Assembly: GCA_021826655.1 (NCBI GenBank)
Contig: JAKAZC010000135.1
Span: 1 to 7,222, forward strand
Direction of reading: 5' to 3'
Length of the DNA: 7,222 nt
Source of the DNA: Actinomycetes bacterium
GTDB lineage: Bacteria; Actinomycetota; Acidimicrobiia; Acidimicrobiales; RAAP-2
A program made the translations under genes and the position numbers. Within the stretch, counting starts at the first letter, position 1. Each line of letters starts with the position of its first letter. The notes beneath the pieces were generated by a model. It was given only the letters and a program-made list of their open reading frames with translations, searched no databases and had not been told where the DNA came from. This document shows positions 5,299 to 7,222 of the stretch, one piece after another.

Positions 5299-5314
5299 GG
5301 CGGCCGGGCCCGCC
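5299..5314 (-). terminator. Weak hairpin after the acyl-CoA dehydrogenase gene
   Basis: GGCGG (5299-5303) and CCGCC (5310-5314) pair around a 6-nt loop about 30 nt past the dehydrogenase stop. No T-run follows on the minus strand. It may aid 3'-end formation together with the G-tract array further on, but it is too short and GC-rich a signal to stand alone. Confidence 0.15.
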
Positions 5315-5343
5315 GGATGACCGGCTCGGACCGGTTGCCCGAC

Positions 5344-6576
5344 CTAACGACGGAGCAGATCCTTCGCGATGTGGGTGACCTGGATCTCGTCGGTGCCGGC
5401 GTAGATCTGGAAGACCTTCGCGTCCCGGGCGAGCTGCTCGACCCGGAACTCGGACGTGTAGCCGTTGCCACCCATCAATTGGACGGCCTCCATGGCCACC
5501 TCGGAGGCTGCTTGGGCGGAGTACAGCTTGAGCGCCGAGGCCTCGGCGAGCGTCAGGTCCTTGCCGGCGGCCGAGGTCTCGATGTGACGGAAGACGAGAT
5601 TCTCGACGTTGAGGCGGGCGATCTCCATCTTCGCCAGTTTGAGCTGGATCAGCTGGAACTCACCGATCGGCGTGCCCCACAGGACCCGGTCCTTGGCGTA
5701 CTGGACCGAGAGTTTGAGACACTCCTCGATGACCCCGAGGGACATGGCGGCCACGCCGGCCCGCTCGGTCACGAAGTTGGACTTGGCCGACTCCCGGCCG
5801 GCGCTGCCCCGCTGCTCCTGCTCGCCGAGTAGGTGGTCCCTTCCCACCCGAACGTCGGTCAGGAACAGCTCGCCCGTGGGGGAGGAGTGCAGGCCCATCT
5901 TGCGAAGCGGCTTGGACTGCTCGAGGCCGGGAGTGCCCCGGTCGAGGACGAAGGTGAGCACCGGTCGGTCCCGGACCGGGGTGTCCGAGCCGTCGTCCAG
6001 CTTGGCGTAGAGCACGATGGTGTCGGCGTACGGGCCGTTGGTGATCCACGTCTTCGAACCGTTGATGACGTACTCGTCGCCATCCCGCCGAGCCATCGTG
6101 GTCATGCCGCCGAGGGCGTCCGAGCCGGAATTCGGTTCGGTGATGGCCCATGCGCCGATCTTCTCCGTGGTGAGGAGATCGAGACCCCAGCGCTCCATCT
6201 GGGCCGGGGTACCCCCCTTCATGATGGTGCCGCCCGCCAGTCCGACGCTCACGCCCATGGACGTGACGATGCCCGGGCAGTGATGGCACAGTTCGATGAT
6301 CGGGATGAGGGTCATGGCCGCCGCGCCGCCGTCGCCGGTGCGCGCCGCCCGTTCCTCGGAAGTCTCGGCCGTGCCGGCCGCCTTGCGCTCGAGCTGCTTC
6401 TTGAAACGGTCGCGAGCCATCTGGTCCATGCCGAACGTGGCGTACAACTTGCGGATGATGTCGTAGGGAGGAACGTCATCGTGCTCGACGGCGTCGATCT
6501 GGGGAACCACCTCGGCCTCGGTGAACCGGCGGACGGCGTCCCGTACCATGAGTTGCTCGTCTGACCACTCGTACAC
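5344..6576 (-). CDS. Acyl-CoA dehydrogenase (FadE family)
   Basis: The enzyme oxidises an acyl-CoA to the 2,3-enoyl-CoA with FAD, passing electrons to electron-transfer flavoprotein in beta-oxidation or a branched-chain/sterol pathway; the chain specificity is not readable. The 410-residue product has the signature AITEPNSGSD (144-153), WITNGPYAD (177-185), YAKDRVLWGTPIGEFQLIQ (293-311) and the second signature QLMGGNGY (366-373) through IYAGTDEIQ (391-399). The usual catalytic Glu of the YEGT motif is Ala here (residue 393); Glu271 in VTERAG matches the isovaleryl-CoA or long-chain dehydrogenase position and is the likely base. Residues about 55-88 are a charged insertion (FKKQLERKAAG onward) where the family usually has a short loop. 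GTG at 6576 is chosen for GGGAGG 5 nt upstream and the standard beginning MYEWSDEQLMVRDAVRRF; the frame stays open to 6954 only as a shadow of the globin gene. Stop TAG. Confidence 0.93.
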   Translation of the reverse strand: MYEWSDEQLMVRDAVRRFTEAEVVPQIDAVEHDDVPPYDIIRKLYATFGMDQMARDRFKKQLERKAAGTAETSEERAARTGDGGAAAMTLIPIIELCHHCPGIVTSMGVSVGLAGGTIMKGGTPAQMERWGLDLLTTEKIGAWAITEPNSGSDALGGMTTMARRDGDEYVINGSKTWITNGPYADTIVLYAKLDDGSDTPVRDRPVLTFVLDRGTPGLEQSKPLRKMGLHSSPTGELFLTDVRVGRDHLLGEQEQRGSAGRESAKSNFVTERAGVAAMSLGVIEECLKLSVQYAKDRVLWGTPIGEFQLIQLKLAKMEIARLNVENLVFRHIETSAAGKDLTLAEASALKLYSAQAASEVAMEAVQLMGGNGYTSEFRVEQLARDAKVFQIYAGTDEIQVTHIAKDLLRR

Positions 6577-6581
6577 TTCGA

Positions 6582-6587
6582 CCTCCC
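6582..6587 (-). promoter_or_regulatory. Ribosome binding site fixing the acyl-CoA dehydrogenase start
   Basis: On the minus strand GGGAGG is followed by TCGAA and then GTG at 6576-6574. This places the start 126 codons inside a longer open frame and agrees with where family members begin. Confidence 0.75.
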
Positions 6588-6654
6588 GTCGACGGACCCG
6601 GCTCCCGTGGGTGGATCCCATCGGGCCCGGGGCAGAGGCTAATCGCGTACCGCC

Positions 6655-6660
6655 TACAGT
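6655..6660 (+). promoter_or_regulatory. Putative -10 box of a leaderless globin promoter
   Basis: TACAGT fits TAnnnT and ends exactly 6 nt before the GTG at 6667, the same geometry as at rsmD. No Shine-Dalgarno precedes the GTG and no clear -35 is seen. The whole divergent spacer to the dehydrogenase start is only 90 bp (6577-6666), so both promoters must lie within it or overlap. On the minus strand TAGCCT (6636-6641) is a possible but weak -10 for the dehydrogenase. Confidence 0.45.
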
Positions 6661-6666
6661 CGGGGT

Positions 6667-7056
6667 GTGCGCCTGAAGCGGAAGTCGGAAGGTATCCCGT
6701 TCGAGCGATGGGGCGGCCAGCCCTTCTTCGACGCGCTGGTCGAGCACTTCTACGTGGGCATCGCCACCGACCCGGTGCTCCGTCCGATGTATCCCGACGA
6801 CCTGACGGAGTCCAAGGCGCACCTGGCGCTCTTTCTCGGGCAGTACTGGGGCGGCCCGGACACCTACAACCAGACCCGGGGTCATCCGAGGCTGCGGATG
6901 CGGCATGCCCCGTTCGCGATCGGACCGGCCCAGGCGGAGTCCTGGATGCGTCACATGACCGCGGCCGTCGACGCAATGGGGATGCCCCCCGATGACCGGA
7001 CCGAGCTGCTCGACTATCTGTCGATGGCCGCCCAGAACCTCCAGAACGCACGCTGA
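6667..7056 (+). CDS. glbO: Group II truncated haemoglobin (GlbO/trHbO type)
   Basis: This is a haem protein of the 2/2 globin fold that binds oxygen and other small ligands; roles proposed for the family include oxygen delivery to respiration and handling of nitric oxide or peroxide. The 129-residue product matches M. tuberculosis GlbO as I recall it: the B10 Tyr is Tyr29 (EHFY), the CD1 Tyr is Tyr42 (RPMYPDD), the stretch LFLGQYWGGPDTYNQTRGHP (55-74) is nearly diagnostic, the proximal F8 His is His80 in RLRMRHAPF, and the G8 Trp is Trp93 (ESWMRHM). The end LLDYLSMAAQNL is also typical. Tyr CD1 plus Trp G8 define group II. GTG at 6667 is the only start before the globin domain and is preceded by a TACAGT box at leaderless distance. 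It is divergent from the acyl-CoA dehydrogenase and convergent with the gene at the right edge, 36 bp away. Confidence 0.95.
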   Translation: MRLKRKSEGIPFERWGGQPFFDALVEHFYVGIATDPVLRPMYPDDLTESKAHLALFLGQYWGGPDTYNQTRGHPRLRMRHAPFAIGPAQAESWMRHMTAAVDAMGMPPDDRTELLDYLSMAAQNLQNAR

Positions 7057-7092
7057 CCCGGTGGTCGTGCCGGGCTGTCGGACCGGATCCGG
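7057..7092. terminator. Compact convergent 3' spacer with hairpin and palindrome
   Basis: Only 36 bp separate the globin stop from the stop of the opposing gene. CCCGG (7057-7061) and CCGGG (7070-7074) form a 5-bp stem beginning right after the globin stop. CCGGATCCGG (7083-7092) is a perfect 10-bp palindrome abutting the opposing stop. No T-run is present, so shared termination is a guess from position. Confidence 0.3.
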
Positions 7093-7222
7093 CTACCAGG
7101 TGGTGCCGAGGACCGTCCGCATCGTGGCTTCGAACGCCGCGTCGTCCATGGCCGCCCGGGCACCCAGTACCAGGGCTGCGTCCTCGCCGACGGTGACGCG
7201 CAGCGGTGGGGCCGAATCCTCG
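7093..7222 (-). CDS. C-terminal end of a probable short-chain dehydrogenase (partial)
   Basis: Only the last 42 codons and the TAG stop (7093-7095) lie in the window; the gene continues beyond the right edge. It is too short for a length-filtered gene search. The frame is clearly coding-like, with G or C at nearly every third position. The visible tail includes APPLRVTVGEDA, LVLGARAAMDDAAFEATM and the end RTVLGTTW. A PPxRxxVGxDA segment followed by a short helix with FEAxMR is typical of the C-terminus of several SDR-family oxidoreductases, so an SDR is the best call, but the Rossmann and YxxxK parts are outside the window and cannot be checked. It converges with the globin gene. Confidence 0.6.
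   Translation of the reverse strand, partial: EDSAPPLRVTVGEDAALVLGARAAMDDAAFEATMRTVLGTTW

Noticed and set aside
5833..6564. Long + strand open frames opposite the acyl-CoA dehydrogenase (also 5200-5832)
   Set aside because: Both are antisense to a well-supported gene and have no recognisable domain; the right-hand one is explained by third-position GC bias of the real gene.
6577..6954. 126-codon N-terminal extension of the acyl-CoA dehydrogenase
   Set aside because: The extension is antisense to the globin gene and has no family similarity; a strong GGGAGG ribosome binding site and the normal family start are at 6576.

Overview
The window is very GC-rich DNA with GTG starts, strongly GC-biased third codon positions and tightly overlapping genes. 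It looks chromosomal and actinobacterial. The combination of an Rv2927c/SepIVA-type coiled-coil protein next to coaD, a DUF177-rpmF-plsX block and a group II (GlbO-type) truncated haemoglobin supports Actinomycetota. A deep lineage such as Acidimicrobiia is my guess, not something the sequence proves.

Left half (about 185-3684, + strand): a compact housekeeping cluster rsmD-coaD-sepIVA-like-yceD-rpmF-plsX. The genes overlap by 4, 8 and 4 bp, then there is a 34-bp gap holding a probable internal promoter, then a 1-bp overlap. The cluster joins ribosome maturation (16S rRNA methylation, the DUF177 protein, L32), coenzyme A synthesis (CoaD), phospholipid synthesis (PlsX) and polar growth or septation (SepIVA-like). 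In this set rpmF is only 59 codons long.

Middle (3685-4117): a gap of about 430 bp between the convergent ends of plsX and an esterase gene. It holds several inverted repeats and one weak + strand coding candidate with a good ribosome binding site.

Right half: two minus-strand genes, an acyl-CoA dehydrogenase (5344-6576) and an HSL-family esterase (4118-5149), separated by 194 bp. That spacer contains a striking G-tract tandem repeat (13 G-runs in 72 nt on the + strand). Divergent from the dehydrogenase is a GlbO-type truncated haemoglobin (6667-7056). Convergent with the globin is the C-terminal end of a minus-strand gene that resembles a short-chain dehydrogenase and runs off the right edge. 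The esterase, dehydrogenase and possible SDR suggest lipid or acyl-CoA catabolism.

A recurring regulatory theme is a TAnnnT box placed exactly 6 nt before the start codon of rsmD and of the globin, and 9 nt before rpmF. This suggests leaderless or nearly leaderless transcripts. The two complete minus-strand genes instead have clear Shine-Dalgarno sequences. I see no mobile element, CRISPR array, tRNA or rRNA, and no convincing new multi-gene system. The best leads are the G-tract array, the leaderless start pattern, the acyl-CoA dehydrogenase with a moved catalytic base, and the unassigned convergent gap.
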